From Arenicola marina (Eukaryota > Annelida > Polychaeta > Arenicolidae), in contig OZ025256.1 of assembly GCA_964019135.1 (NCBI GenBank), positions 17,863,911 through 17,927,910 on the forward strand: 64,000 bases of DNA, in the 5' to 3' direction. The position numbers and the translations under genes were made by a program. Positions within the stretch are counted from its first letter, which is position 1. Each line of letters begins with the position of its first letter. The notes beneath the pieces were generated by a model. The model worked only from the letters and a program-made list of their open reading frames with translations, searched no databases and had not been told where the DNA came from. This document shows, one piece after another, positions 1-11,306 of this stretch.

Positions 1-636
1 GTTACGACATATATAGCCGTAATATCTGATGGTATGGGTCCGGTTACGACATATATAACCGTGGTATTTGATGGTATGTGTCCGGTTACGACATATATAG
101 CCGTAATATCTGATGGTATGGGTCCGGTTACGATATATATAGCCGTAGTATCTGATGGTATGTGTCCGGTTACGACATATATAGCCGTAGTATCTGATGG
201 TATGTGTCCGGTTACGACATATATAGCCGTAGTATATGATGGTATGTGTCCGGTTACGACATATATAGCCGTAGTATCTGATGGTATGTGTTGGGTTACG
301 ACATATATAGCCGTAGTATCTGATGGTATGTGTCCGGTAACGACATATATTATAGCCATAGTATCTGATGGTATGTGTCCGGTAACGACATATGTAGCCG
401 TAGTATCTGACGGTATGTGTCCGGTTACGACATATATAACCGCAGTATATGATGGTATGTGTTGGGTTACGACATATATAACCGTAGTATCTGATGGTAT
501 GTGTCCGGTTACGACTTATATAGCCGTAGTATCTGATGGTATGTGTCCGGTAACGACATATGTAGCCGTAGTATCTGACGGTATGTGTTGGGTTACAACA
601 TCTATAGCCGTAGTATTTGATGGTGTGTGTTGGGTT
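1..636. repeat. 42-bp minisatellite with an open reading frame
   Basis: About 15 head-to-tail copies of a 42-bp unit begin with GTTACGACATATATAGCC and run off the left window edge. Because 42 is a multiple of three, the plus strand stays open from 34 to 645 and would encode a 14-residue repeat of the type CPVTTYIAVVSDGM. One unit near 350 carries a 3-bp insertion that keeps the frame. Copies differ by a few substitutions. It ends at GTGTGTTGGGTTTTCCCC. I see no splice or start signal that makes it a gene; a plain minisatellite is more likely. Confidence 0.9.
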
Positions 637-639
637 TTC

Positions 640-1457
640 CCCTAGTTGCATATCTAGCTGTTTTGCTATTTTTGAATGTGGAGTTTGCGTATAAGAACAC
701 AAAACCTACGGCCTTAAGGTTCATAACAAATCATTACCTACCTTTAACACCTACCATATCCAGCCCCAATTATCTGCCCATGACCAAAACAATCTTGTTG
801 AATTTTCCCTCCACAAAAGTGAAAACTTGTGCCTGTTGTGAAACGTCATAGACCGTGAGACATGAAAGATCGTGGATTTAATCAGGGAACTTTTTAATGC
901 CCTATATATAATAATTGTCTGCAGGTGGCATCTCTGAGTTACTACTTGAAATATCGTTCATGGTATTACTAGTCCACCAGGACGCAGCACAGGACAAATT
1001 TGACACATATAATTCGACTTACGTGGTACATGTACTCCCAATTGTAAGGGTTTGTAACTGAACGATGTTTGTGCTGCATCTATTAAACAAAATGACAAAA
1101 AATAGAGGAATAACAAATGTGACAAAATGACACATTTTTCTATCGGTTTTGGCGGGGAAATTGATTCCTCAATACCATTGAGTACAATTCGACGTACTTG
1201 ATGTCTGCGACGTGAGACCGCTGTTTAGAAAATATGCAGCCAATTTTGAAATTTAGACATATAGTCACCTGATAGTTCAATCGTTTTGTTATTGTGCAAT
1301 TTGAATTATGATGCTTATCCGATCTAATTATGGACGTTCTGTATAGCGCTTTGTAACTAATTGATGTTCTGGCTAAATGAAAGGTGTTAAAAAAACGTAA
1401 CAAACTAAATGATACATAACCTCCACTGTCGATGAACGACTGAGGTGCGATGAGCGA
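640..1457. other. Non-coding, AT-rich; part of a dispersed repeat
   Basis: No convincing gene. The stretch around 1160-1240 contains GTACAATTCGACGTACTTG, which recurs in the tandem duplication near 2160 and 2240, and CTTATCCGAT near 1316 recurs near 2366. This suggests pieces of one old interspersed element on both sides of the LINE fragment. Confidence 0.5.
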
Positions 1458-1889
1458 TTGAGGAGCTTCCAGTATCTAATACATCATAGAGCATTAGTAA
1501 CCAATACCTTTTTATATAGATGTAAATTTGTGAGCTCCGATATGTGTGGGTTTTGTGGAAATGAATCGGAAACTATTGACCATGTATTGTATAGTTGCAT
1601 ATTTGTCTGGCCTATATGGAGCAAAACAGCCAATTGGTTAAACGAGGCAGACCCAAATCTGGTACTCGAAGTGTCCATGCTATCCATCATACTGGGAGTA
1701 GTTACCTCGCTACATAGTAGATTATTAAATCATTTACTGTTAATAGTGAAGAAATATTTCTATAATTGTAAATGGGCCAAACAGATTCCAAATTATGAAG
1801 GTGCCATCAATAGTGTTAAATATTACTATGCGGTGGAAAAATCCGTGGTTGAGCAAAAGCCCTTTTTGTCTTTTATTTTTTATTTTTAA
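1458..1889 (+). pseudogene. LINE ORF2 C-terminal fragment (zinc-knuckle region after reverse transcriptase)
   Basis: The 143-residue frame has the layout of the post-reverse-transcriptase region of non-LTR retrotransposons of the L1/Tx1 sort. A helix LRSFQYLIHHRALVTN is followed by a knuckle-like CGFCGNESETIDHVLYSC, then an F/W-rich segment (VWPIWSKTANWL), and a basic helical tail with LLLIVKKYFYNCKWAKQ. A complete ORF2 would be about 1000 residues longer, so this is only the 3' end of a 5'-truncated copy. After the stop at 1889 another frame continues with family-like residues (KNKWESIMCYLM), so at least one frameshift is likely. It is a dead remnant. Clade assignment is from memory of the family and is uncertain. 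Confidence 0.6.
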
Positions 1890-2109
1890 GAACAAATGGG
1901 AATCCATTATGTGCTATTTAATGAATATTTACACATGATTAAGTCATGCTTTAATAGTGGGTAAAAACGGGGTCTTTGTTGTACCAAGCAATGCACTGGA
2001 ATGTTATAGACATGATTAACTCGTGCTTTAAGTGTGGCCACAAAAAAGAAAAAAAGATACATTTATCTATAAAAACAATCTCCATTGATTGTGGCTATGA
2101 AACTAGGTA

Positions 2110-2273
2110 CTGAAACTTGTAACAATTGTTGTGAAACTATGTTCGTAATTGTACCGTGTACAATTAGACGTACTTGGTGTCTGAAGAGATTCTGAAACTT
2201 GTAACAATTGCTGTGAAACTACGTTCTTTATTGTGCTGTGTACAATTCGACGTACTTGTTGTCTGAAGAGATG
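2110..2273. repeat. 82-bp tandem duplication
   Basis: Two copies begin CTGAAACTTGTAACAATTG, at 2110 and 2192, and both contain TACAATT(A/C)GACGTACTTG followed by TGTCTGAAGAGAT. A related single copy of the second half lies near 1181. Confidence 0.7.
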
Positions 2274-2723
2274 AAACTGCCCTTGACAATAATACACAAC
2301 AGATGATAGTTCGATCGTCCTTTTCTTGTGTACCGTAAACCGGTTACCGTGTAAATGATAATGCTTATCCGATTAAATTGTTGTATGCTATAGTTTGTAA
2401 CTGCATACTGTAACGGCTAAATAAAATGGATAACCAAAAAATGTAAAAACCTAATTAAAAAAATTAAAAAACAAACCATATGTTATATTTATTGGATATA
2501 CAAAGACAATTTCTATCGATTGTCGCTGCCGTTGTCTAGTTTATCTTACATGTTTTTAATCGTGACCTTTTCTGCCATTGTATGATTTTATTTAGCTTTC
2601 ATTTACCATATTTATCTATTTTATTGCAGCATAGCGATGATCTTTTACAGATTAATGGCTTACCAATGAATTATTACAAAGTTAATATCGATACTATTGC
2701 AGTTATATAGTTATATACTAGTT

Positions 2724-2939
2724 ATGTATCCATCGCGAGATAATCTCGTTAGACTTCTTTCTTCCCAAAATCCATCTGCTGTGCCCAATGTTGCCGCGTA
2801 TACCTATCATGCATCTAAGTTCCGTAAACAAACTTTGTAAATGCACAGCACATGAACAATGTACTGCACCATTTATTTAATTGTCACCATGGGCCCATGG
2901 CCTGAAAGGTTTGAATAAAGATTATCTCAAAAAAAAAAA
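2724..2939 (+). mobile_element. 3' end of a second LINE: ORF C-terminus, UTR and poly(A)
   Basis: A 38-codon frame (2724-2840) ends in SSQNPSAVPNVAAYTYHA and KFRKQTL, then stop. This resembles the short C-terminal tail of LINE ORF2 proteins, in which a run of the type NVAxYxYxAxKxR precedes the stop. It is followed by about 90 bp of UTR, an AATAAA at 2914 and a run of A at 2929-2939, the pattern of a target-primed insertion. The start of the truncated copy cannot be placed. No full reverse transcriptase is present. It is probably a different element from the fragment at 1458. Confidence 0.55.
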
Positions 2940-3849
2940 TCGTACATGTCTTGTACGGTTATGCTACGCTTATCGCAGATTTATTGTACATTTGTAGTAA
3001 GTTTGTTATGCATTCACTGTTATATTCCTGTGTTAATCTCACCCTCTGTGGGGTTCTTGATATATATTGCAGGATTTGGATTCAATCCTTTCATCAAATA
3101 AAAAAGCCAAAATTTAATGCATATGACGTTACGTTTTCCCTGGTGGGGTCCGGCTTGTTTCCTCCCATATACGCTCGAGCCATGGACCTATATCAAGGGC
3201 GCCACGATTCCCTTTGTTGGTGGCTCTGGCTGGCTGGCTGGCTACATATACCGTAACAGTTAGTTTATTAGAATATCAATTCAGACTGGTCGATTGGACG
3301 AGCGAAGTATACATCGTTCCGCAGCGAGAAATGGGAATCTGCAGTCCAGGACGCAGAAGAATATAAGCTTAGAACGCAGTCACTCGTAATAAATTAACGA
3401 TTAAAGTGTCTTTAGTTGGCAACTCAGTAGGCTGATTTGCGACTACACATGATAATTCAATGAATGATGACGTTAATGCGCGCTCAAGAACGATTTGCAC
3501 ATTAAAATAATCTAAAGCCCAGTACACATATAGAAAGTTTCGGAAATGTTGTGCCCAAGACGTTGTGCCCGAAACGTGGTGTCTGAAACAAATCCGTACA
3601 CATCTAAAAGTTTCTGTGACACAAAGTCTCCGAAGCTTGTGCTGGAATTGTATGTATCTCTCACCCTCTCTCTGAGACATTAAAACAGAGGGAGGTCCAC
3701 ATTGGATCACAGCATTACAGAGGTGACCACAAAATAATATATGGGTGATTAATTACGGAGGGGGAGAGTCTACACCTAAGGTGGCGGAGCGTACAGTTAA
3801 TTAGCTTTGAACAAACCACATATCATCGCTCAACAAACGATGTCTAATT
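2940..3849. other. No recognisable feature
   Basis: Open frames here are short, lack splice context and have no recognisable residues. A short GGCTGGCTGGCT run lies near 3228. I see nothing else. Confidence 0.4.
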
Positions 3850-4029
3850 TTAGGTCTGGTGAACCGCATTGCTCTTGCCCATGCTCCGTTTACGGGCGTG
3901 GTCAGAGAGGCATGTACCAGGGCTAGGTGATAGGTATACAGCTTCGATGTGACATTGATAAAACTCAGGCCGACCCTGCCACATCTCTGTTGGGGCGGCA
4001 AGGACAGCACTTTGTGTCTCCGAGGCCAT
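3850..4029 (-). CDS. Possible first exon of an unrecognised gene
   Basis: On the minus strand an ATG in good context (CAACATGGCC) opens a frame beginning MASETQSAVLAAPTEMWQGR that runs to a stop at 3850. Upstream, within about 110 bp, are a CACGTG E-box (near 4096) and a CCAAT box (near 4120), compatible with a promoter. A GT after GAAGCT (near 3946) could be a donor, so coding may end early. I do not recognise the protein and no partner exon was found. It lies divergent to the P-loop exon at 4.6 kb, so a shared promoter is possible. This is weak and may be chance. Confidence 0.2.
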   Translation of the reverse strand: MASETQSAVLAAPTEMWQGRPEFYQCHIEAVYLSPSPGTCLSDHARKRSMGKSNAVHQT

Positions 4030-4340
4030 GTTGTCGGGTGGCGAACTGTTCAGTATGCGTATCACCCTGGTGTTGTCACATGATTCTACTCGCTGCCACG
4101 TGACAGGGAGTCGATTTCCCATTGGTTGTAATACTAATGATGTGGAAATTTTGTTTTCCAAATTCAAACATGCTATGGGAGAGGGGAGGCACTATTATAC
4201 AAATCGGGGGGGGGGGGGTCCTCGCGTGCATTGATGCCTGAGAGAGCGGACACTTGTGATGAAAAAATACCCCTATAGAACGGTTCATTTAAAAGGTTGC
4301 GACCGAGGAGGGGGGGGGCTGACAATGTGCGTTCATGCAG

Positions 4341-4409
4341 CGGATTTTGGCGGTAAAACGCCCCGACCGAGCGAATTTGGGCGGTGAAAAAGCGGGGCCT
4401 TTACCGCCA
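4341..4409. repeat. Dispersed repeat, copy 1 (partner at 62.3 kb)
   Basis: About 70 bp align with 62325-62395: both read GATTTT, GGT(A/G)AA, GCCCC, GAGCG(A/T)ATTT, GGCGGTGAA and TTTACC in the same order and spacing. Flanking G and C homopolymers (4207-4218, near 4313 and 4420-4432) set it off from its surroundings. Confidence 0.6.
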
Positions 4410-4593
4410 CCCCCCTCGCCCCCCCCCCCCCGGCCAAAGCAATGTATTAAGTACTCCCCCTGGACAGAAACATACTAAGGTAGGAAAAAGCTTCTGTCTC
4501 GACGCTCAGATGCCGCAGATGTGTACATTTGTTTTCCTTAATTCGCAAACAATTTAATCCATTTTGCATCCAATGCACGCACACCACCCGTGA

Positions 4594-4998
4594 CGCACCA
4601 TCGACATTTCAAACAACCAGTCTACGTTCGCGTCTTCTCCTCTCGACCCAATCGCTAGATGGCGCCACTGGGTGTACACATTGCACGAATCGTCTCCCGG
4701 CAAAGCATTGCAGCACTCTCGCGGCATGGCGGCCATGGGGCACGTGCAGGGACTGGCCCGAGATGGCCACAACGTTATCATTACAGGCCAATGCGGGACG
4801 GGAAAGACCTACCTGTTCAAGGGCCTGCCACATGATATTATTTGGCATCAACTTGACAGGTTGGGTCATGGATCGTTCAGGGCCGCGCGGATCCGGATAT
4901 TCTGGATAGGGGGGCCGGTTACGGGGGGTGGCCTAGGTTTTAGTTTTTATGTGTGTAAAATGGTGCCCGTATGGCGTAATTTAAAAAGAAGGGCGTAA
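4594..4998 (+). CDS. Candidate exon with Walker A motif (PIF1-helicase-like P-loop NTPase)
   Basis: The frame is open from just after a TGA at 4591 and contains LARDGHNVIITGQCGTGKTY, a textbook Walker A loop (GxxGTGKT) on a hydrophobic strand. The preceding G-N-V-x-I-T-G pattern is common in PIF1-like helicases and related SF1 ATPases. Useful coding probably ends near 4859, where GACAG is followed by GTTGGG as a possible donor; residues beyond that are low-complexity. No Walker B or helicase motifs follow within the window, so either later exons are missed or this is an isolated remnant, since PIF1-like genes are often carried and broken by transposons. No ATG at the start of the frame is convincing. 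The P-loop is clear; the family is inference. Confidence 0.4.
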   Translation, partial: RTIDISNNQSTFASSPLDPIARWRHWVYTLHESSPGKALQHSRGMAAMGHVQGLARDGHNVIITGQCGTGKTYLFKGLPHDIIWHQLDRLGHGSFRAARIRIFWIGGPVTGGGLGFSFYVCKMVPVWRNLKRRA

Positions 4999-5324
4999 GG
5001 CGTGGGTTTCTGACAAAACGGAAATATTGGATGGCGATATACACTCTTAAATCATATTGCAATCGAGCACTGGAGAGAGGCACAATACCAAACGGAGACT
5101 TAGGCTATATATAGCCCACACCATCTAGTCGTAATGTCAGCCCTGAATTATACATACATTATGTGACTCATGCAGTGGCGGATCCATTCTTCTTACTTAA
5201 TTCATTGTTATTATTTTAGACCATTTTGCGGCTTTAATACAATGTTGACAACGCTTAGACATGAACATTTCCATGAAAAACTTGACTACCTGTCGACATG
5301 TAGGGCCCCTGAGGGGGGGGTAGC

Positions 5325-5480
5325 CATGTCGCGTGTCGATTTTAAGAAAAGGTCCATGTCGCGTGTCGATTTTAAGAAAAGTTCCATGTCGCGTGTCGCT
5401 AAGTCTTATGTCGCATGTCGATTCTAAGACAACCCCAATGTCGCGTTGTCGATTTTATAAATCGCCGTGTCGCCCTGTCG
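5325..5480. repeat. 30-bp tandem repeat
   Basis: The unit starts CATGTCGCGTGTCGATTTTA. Exact 30-bp steps occur at 5325, 5355 and 5385, followed by shorter, decayed copies to about 5480. The unit is rich in TGTCG. Confidence 0.75.
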
Positions 5481-5569
5481 AAAAAGCCCCTATGGGGCCC
5501 TACATGTCTTACACACAACACAGCATTTAAACCATGTAGCCACTAAATTTCACCCAACAAAGTTGTGGG

Positions 5570-5935
5570 AGCTTTATCCTCTCTTGCCATTCCCATCCCC
5601 TCATCATCCGCTTCTGTCATACCCAATCGCTTCTTCCCCTCTCAGTTCTGGCACTCTTGTTACCTTCTTATCATCTACTAGCTTTCTCATTCTCTCCTGG
5701 CACTACTATTCCCTCTCCAGGCAATTTCATTCTCTCCTTAGCCGCTCCCGGCACTCCCATGTCCTCCATATTGTCTCCTGGCACTCCAATTCACCCCTTG
5801 CCCTCTCCTGATACTCCCATTGCCATCTTGTTTTCTATTGACTTTTTCATTCACACCACAATCTCCCATTGCCTTCTTATGTCTCCTGGTATTCTCATGC
5901 CTTCCTTACCCTCTCCTGGCAGAGGTATCGTGTAA
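5570..5935. repeat. Pyrimidine-rich degenerate repeat
   Basis: The plus strand is strongly C/T-rich with loosely repeated TCTCCTGGCACTCCCATT motifs at irregular spacing. The frames open here look like low-complexity read-through. Confidence 0.6.
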
Positions 5936-7360
5936 ATTATTTGCAGAAATAATTTGCATATATCTATAAAGACTATATTATTTGCAGATAGGACCTACAT
6001 AAATAGCATCTGCAAATAACGGTTTATGCAGCTTTCGCGTGCCATAGTCTTCGCGCCAGAACCAGCTTACGCTATATTTCGCTGGACGCAAGCATGGAGC
6101 TCCACCTAGCGAATGGAAGCTTGTGCTTGTAGATGAGGTAACCACTACCTGTGTAACTAAGGTCAGCCATTTGAAAAAATACTTTTAAAAATCACAGCCA
6201 AAATACAATGATTTAATGCGTGAACATTTTAAAATGTATTTTTTTGCTTGTTAAATGCAGCCTCATTTAATTAGGTCGCGATAAAAAACAAATAGCTATT
6301 CACTGCTGATCTTGTTATGTTCTACCAAGCCAACACAAGTATAAATGGAAACTGAAGATATCATCGGCTAATTATTGCTTTTCGAATTCATGCAACATAG
6401 GTGTGCACCGTGTGCTTTGAAATGCTCGAACCTAAATAATCAGTGGGGATAAAAAGGAATGTGTCACGATTGACGTAGATCTATAGGCCTAATGACAAAA
6501 TGTCAGGGTGCGGAACTAGGGGGCGGGCGGAGGGGCTAGCGAGGTTGCAAGCCCACCTTGGGAACTTGAGCATACACTGGAAAAGTCGACGAAATGCAAT
6601 GGAAAAATGATATTTTGTAGATGCAACCCAGAGGCGTATCCAAAGGTGAAAAAGGTGTGGGGGGGGGAGGTTGGTTGGTTAAGCTAAGCCATCTGCCCCG
6701 TTCAGGTTGTCAACAAATTGGTGGAACAGAATACCCGAGGCGTTCGCCAAGTGGATTCTGAACAACGAAACAACTTTCGACTGTTTTCTCTTACTTAAAA
6801 CATGTCACCTTAAAACATGTCACATTGCGCCTAAAGGACCGATCCAGGCGTCAATCATTCACTGACGTCACTTGCTTTTATCCAATCATGTGATGAAAAA
6901 AGGTCTTCCACGTGCGTTATGTAGGACAAACAAAAGTTTCAGAGATGAGTTACTGCTCACTTGTACCTCATCAGTTATCATTGTCAATGTTATACTCACG
7001 ATTGAGGAAAATGGACTCAAGCGTGGGCGGGGCTTAGTGTCGGAATGTGCATCGGTCTATTTTAGACTTACCATTTGTTCACATGTCTGAGTCATAATAG
7101 TGCCATCAAGTCTCCTATATGAGTTTATTTTTCCGGTCGTTGTTCCATGTAACACTGAAACATTGGTTCAGCATAGCTCACATATTACTCACGCCTAACC
7201 TTTACTACAAATATAATATATTTCTTGAGCTCTACCATTAAACATCCCCGGATAGGAGCCAAATACAACTCCTAACCACTGAGATCTGACCAATGATTGC
7301 GCTTGTCCGTCATTTCTTTTCTTATGTTACTGGAGTATCTTATCCAGATTCATGAGAGAA
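5936..7360. other. Non-coding stretch
   Basis: Mixed AT-rich sequence with a G run near 6660. No gene, splice pair or repeat family recognised. Confidence 0.4.
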
Positions 7361-7364
7361 TATC

Positions 7365-7600
7365 TCATGTGGGTTTGATACACGGAGGATACACGAACTT
7401 GTTAGAATACGGCAACAAGGTTATTCTTATAGCACCATACCATACATCCTGGATATATTGTACATGCCGGATACACCGTGGATACATGTTGGATACACCC
7501 TGGATATACACTGGATAGATATCATGTACACCGAATGCACCATGGTTGTACGCAGATACGCTCGATACGCGCTGGATATATTCTGGTACACTTTTCATTG
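7365..7600. repeat. Degenerate short repeat around GGATACAC
   Basis: The motif GGATA(C/T)AC recurs about every 12-25 bp (for example CCGGATACACCGTGGATAC, then TTGGATACACCCTGGATATA). Spacing is irregular and the copies are decayed. Confidence 0.5.
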
Positions 7601-7837
7601 CCAACCCCATCTCCACCCATCTCCAGTTCGGTTTGAGATTCCACTGCGCGGAAAGGAGACACAGAGCGACCATAGTCAATGACAGATAACATATGGATCA
7701 ACTCTCGCTGACTGCGTGATCATGGAAAATAACATTGTTCGTGGCTTAAATTAAATAAATTGGTGTGTAATGCTGCTTAAAGGGCCTAACTTCAAGCCCA
7801 TGAACTATTTGCCGGTGGGGGGGGGGGGGGCGCAGAT

Positions 7838-7872
7838 GAATAGGTCCGGGTTCGAATCCCGGACACTGGAAC
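7838..7872 (+). repeat. tRNA T-arm / B-box remnant
   Basis: GTCCGGGTTCGAATCCCGGA is a perfect T-stem-loop with a consensus pol III B box (GGTTCGAATCC). No A box or D-arm occurs at the right distance upstream, where a 14-G tract lies instead. It is therefore a tRNA or tRNA-SINE remnant rather than a tRNA gene. Confidence 0.55.
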
Positions 7873-8424
7873 ATATTTTATCCATTCATCCTTCTTTGTC
7901 GTCTGCACTAAAGCGGCCTCAAACACCAATTCATTCCATTTCCTATTTGCCGTGGATACACCTTGATGACAAAGACGCTGTACTTTTCTCCTCTTGTAAT
8001 AAGTGGGCAACACTTGACGCCCAGCCTCGGGTGGAACAAAGTCGACTCATAAAAGTGTTGCTTCGTAGATAAGAATCAACACTTTTAACGAAAAATGACG
8101 TCATAACAATGTTTTAACACAGGCGAACTGACCATACAGCTGTGAACTTTGCCGCCGTTTTTGCCAGCTCTGTCACTAATGTAACACTTGAATTCCGTAA
8201 TAGCGTCAGCTAATGAATATTCATCAAACTATTTTCACAGCTCCACAGTTCGTAAGCGGAACGCCACCTACCGGCGTCGTAAACTATGAGCGTCTCTGCT
8301 TAACAAAATGGCTTGATCGTCTGCTTTGCTCACCTGCTCACCGGCTCACTTAAACTGCTTGAAATCCCCGTTTCGCAAAGAAAATGGTATCATCAAAAAA
8401 AAACATCACTGCGTATCATACTGT
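7873..8424. other. Non-coding stretch with a consensus CRE palindrome
   Basis: TGACGTCA lies at about 8096, a perfect CRE-type octamer. With no gene start nearby its role is unknown. I recognise nothing else. Confidence 0.3.
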
Positions 8425-8480
8425 GCATGCGCGAAGTTTACAAATATTGCGAAAAGGCAAACGGTTTGAGTCCTACCGCC
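8425..8480. repeat. Dispersed repeat, copy 1 (partner at 62.5 kb)
   Basis: GCATGCGCGAAGTTT, then AAAT, TTGCG, AAAGGC and GAGTCCTAC, recur in the same order at 62484-62534 with a few substitutions. Both copies lie within 250 bp of other repeat pieces, so they may be parts of one decayed transposon. Confidence 0.65.
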
Positions 8481-8489
8481 TGTGTGTAC

Positions 8490-8524
8490 CATGCCGCCCC
8501 CCTCCCCCCGGGAGGGGGGGGGGC
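8490..8524. repeat. C-run / G-run inverted repeat
   Basis: A C-rich tract (CCCCCCTCCCCCC) is followed at once by GGGAGGGGGGGGGG, giving a foldback of about 13 bp per arm with almost no loop. Confidence 0.6.
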
Positions 8525-8890
8525 ACTACATAGAGTTAAGTGTATACATATGTGCCGCCCAAATGACTTCTTTTTTCTCTCAATCTCCCAAAAACAGAAA
8601 TGTACAATTTCTCTCGATGTGTCCATCTGAGACGGACCTTTTTCTCAATATATATAGTCCAGTTGATATCGAACGTATGCAAGTAATTAACCTCCAGACA
8701 CTTTGGCGTAAATGTCAGTGTCTATTTTCGATGCCTTTTTTAACCGCAAATTTCTGTCATTGTCTGTGTAGCAGGATTATTATTTGAGTGGTCTTCCATA
8801 GCATTATAACAATATAACATTAGTTCATTGGATTTCCATAGTTTCATTCTCTCACTAGGTGACTCCATAATGGTTATCATGTAGTCATGA
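8525..8890. other. No recognisable feature
   Basis: AT-rich sequence without gene signals. Confidence 0.35.
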
Positions 8891-8892
8891 CT

Positions 8893-9145
8893 ACCCGCTA
8901 TAACCACATCTCATTGGTCAGTCACATAATATTCATCCCTCATTGGTCATCAGAGAGAAGTGGCATGTGACGCGGGTTTGAAAGCCTACCTTACTTCACT
9001 TCCTCTCTATTCGTAGCCGTGGGCAGACCGTCAACGGCTGATCATTCAGTTGTTTATGTTCTATCTGTATTTATTCACCATACAGGTCAATAAACCTCTT
9101 GACCGCCACCTCAGTTGTTCTCATTTCCTCGTGGCGGTGGCCTGC
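8893..9145 (+). promoter_or_regulatory. Promoter-like or LTR-like segment
   Basis: TCATTGGTCA, an inverted CCAAT box in identical context, occurs twice about 29 bp apart (near 8911 and 8940). A CATAATATTC lies between them, and a CAATAAAC polyadenylation-like signal lies near 9090, followed by TCCTCGTGGCGGTGGCC. Paired CCAAT boxes, a transcribed stretch and a poly(A) signal within 250 bp resemble either a pol II promoter or a solo LTR fossil. I could not find matching ends or a target duplication, so it stays unassigned. Confidence 0.25.
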
Positions 9146-10050
9146 TTTCACAGCCGGCCGCCAACTGGCACATCTGTTATAGATGCCTTTTTATTTTTAA
9201 CTAACAAATTTTCTCTCAACGACCACAAAATCGCGCACTTTTCTCACTCTCCAAATGTCTATGGCATGGGCGGCACACCCCCACCACTGTAGTAATGTAC
9301 GTCCCCCCCCCCCACGGACCATGGCTCGGCGTTAACGAGTGTCCGCTTGTCCGGGACAAGTAATTTTACCCGTCGGATAACACTTCTCTGTACTTGTCCG
9401 ACAGAACAGGTGTTTACTTGCCAGACAAGTACAAATTGCCTGTTTCAAACTATTTTGTCGGCTTTAGCTGATTCCCCGTACGAAAAAAGATACGAATTTC
9501 AACTGTATAACTTCAGTTGAAAGTTAAAAGCTAGTTAGATTTCAGTTACGCCTTAGCTAATAAATTGATCATGCGAATTAGTTAGTTTTCAGCTGCCCAA
9601 ATAGAAAGTTGTATACATAATTCCACGTTTTTCTGAATATGAATAAGAACTTAACACAGCATAATAATCATCAGCATTTATTATATTATTATTTGCTATT
9701 TATTACTTTATTTTATAACAAAATGGCGTGATAGATATATCGATCAACGTTCAGCCATGGCCGCGTGACAGTGGCAGAATTCTTATAATTAAGTATACAA
9801 CATCCAGAAGCATATGACATCGAGAAAACATCGAGATATATGTTCAAAAATACGTATGAATAAACACAGTTTCTTATACCAAACGATATTGTTGGTGTTA
9901 ATAAAGTTTTAATAAATACTTTTTTGCTAGTCTCAAAAGCGGGAGTCCCAAAAACGCTTAACAAACAGACAATAATAAAAGATGTTCATGCAATAGTCTC
10001 AACCTGGTAAGTTACAATTTGATAAGTAGGAATTTATTGGGATACATTAT
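9146..10050. other. Non-coding stretch with CTTGTCC/GGACAAG motifs
   Basis: Between 9340 and 9445, ACTTGTCC-type motifs recur in both orientations, including the near-palindrome CTTGTCCGGGACAAG at 9346. The rest is AT-rich and I see no gene. Confidence 0.35.
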
Positions 10051-10146
10051 TGCAAAAACTAAAAAAATATACAAAGTTAATCTAAATGCCACACTTTTGC
10101 AAAAACTAAAAAAATATACAAAGTTAATCTAAATGCCACACTTTTG
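10051..10146. repeat. 47-bp tandem duplication
   Basis: Two apparently identical copies start TGCAAAAACTAAAAAAATAT, at 10051 and 10098. The identity suggests a recent event. Confidence 0.85.
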
Positions 10147-10711
10147 CTGAAAACCTTGCCAACCAAACATATGATCTTATTAATATATATTATATGAAAA
10201 AATGTAAATAGTATCCTACAATGGCAGAAAAGGTCACAATTCATAACGTATGGTAAACTACACAATTGAACATACTATTCTATATCATTTAAACTATGAA
10301 AGTGATGGTTTTGTTACAATTGTGACAACTTTAGGAACCTAGTTTCACAACCACGATCGATTGTTTTGGTATTGTCTAAATGTATCTTGAATACCGTTTT
10401 TTTTAGTCTGAACATCATGCAGTTACATACTATTAAACCATGCAGCACGTCCATAATTAAATCAGACAAGCAACAATATGTACACTACACACAAGAACAC
10501 TATCTTGTTTATAAAGCAGCTGTCTCTTCAGGCACCAAGTACGATAAAAATTGTTCATACCGGTAGTACATTTAAAAAATAGTATCACTGTCCAAATCGA
10601 TAAAAATAATATTTATGTACATGTGTCATATACTTATATATAACGGTATTTATTCATTTGGTTAAGTACTTAATTTGTTTCAATATCTTTGATTCAGCCG
10701 AAAGATCGTAC
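10147..10711. other. No recognisable gene
   Basis: AT-rich. Short stretches such as ACAATTGTGACAAC near 10317 recall the repeat near 2.1 kb, but the match is too decayed to call. Confidence 0.3.
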
Positions 10712-10970
10712 AGTTACAAACTATTACACTATACAGTACCAAGTGCGTAGCCCAATTCTGAATTTAGATTTATAAATTTTATGTTGAGATGGTCGAAGTT
10801 ACAAACTATTACACTATACAGTACCAAATGCGTAGCCCAATTCTGAATTTAGATTTATAAATTTTATGTTGAGATGGTCGAAGTTACAAACTATTACACT
10901 ATACAGTACCAAGTGCGTAGCCCAATTCTGAATTTAGATTAATAAATTTTATGTTGAGATGGTCGAAGTT
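10712..10970. repeat. 85-bp tandem repeat, three copies
   Basis: Starts of AGTTACAAACTATTACACTA lie at 10712, 10797 and 10882, exactly 85 bp apart, with only a few differences between copies. A fourth begins at 10967 and breaks off at once. Confidence 0.9.
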
Positions 10971-11306
10971 GAGAACACTGTCACAAGTTAATAAATATAA
11001 GTACTTAAATTCCCGTACGACACTGGACACAAGGAGGCTCGCACGATCTAGTTGGCAGTCTAGCCAAGTTGTTATCAGCCCAAATGTACATTATTTATCA
11101 TATATTTCCATGCTGGTGGCACAAACGTACAATATATATCTATAGGCGCGTTATTGTCAGGTTGAGAAGGACAAACGAAGCCCCGAACTCCTGTACGATG
11201 GCCGGTATCCCAGAGAGGTTACCCGAAAGGCCCAGCGTCCGAGAGGTCCCGAAGAGACACTACGAGTGCCCCCTCATCCTCCCCTCCCCTGGTCTCCGGC
11301 TGGTCG

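Noticed and set aside
7838-7872. Functional tRNA gene
   Set aside because: Only the T-arm and B box are present; no A box or foldable acceptor stem upstream.
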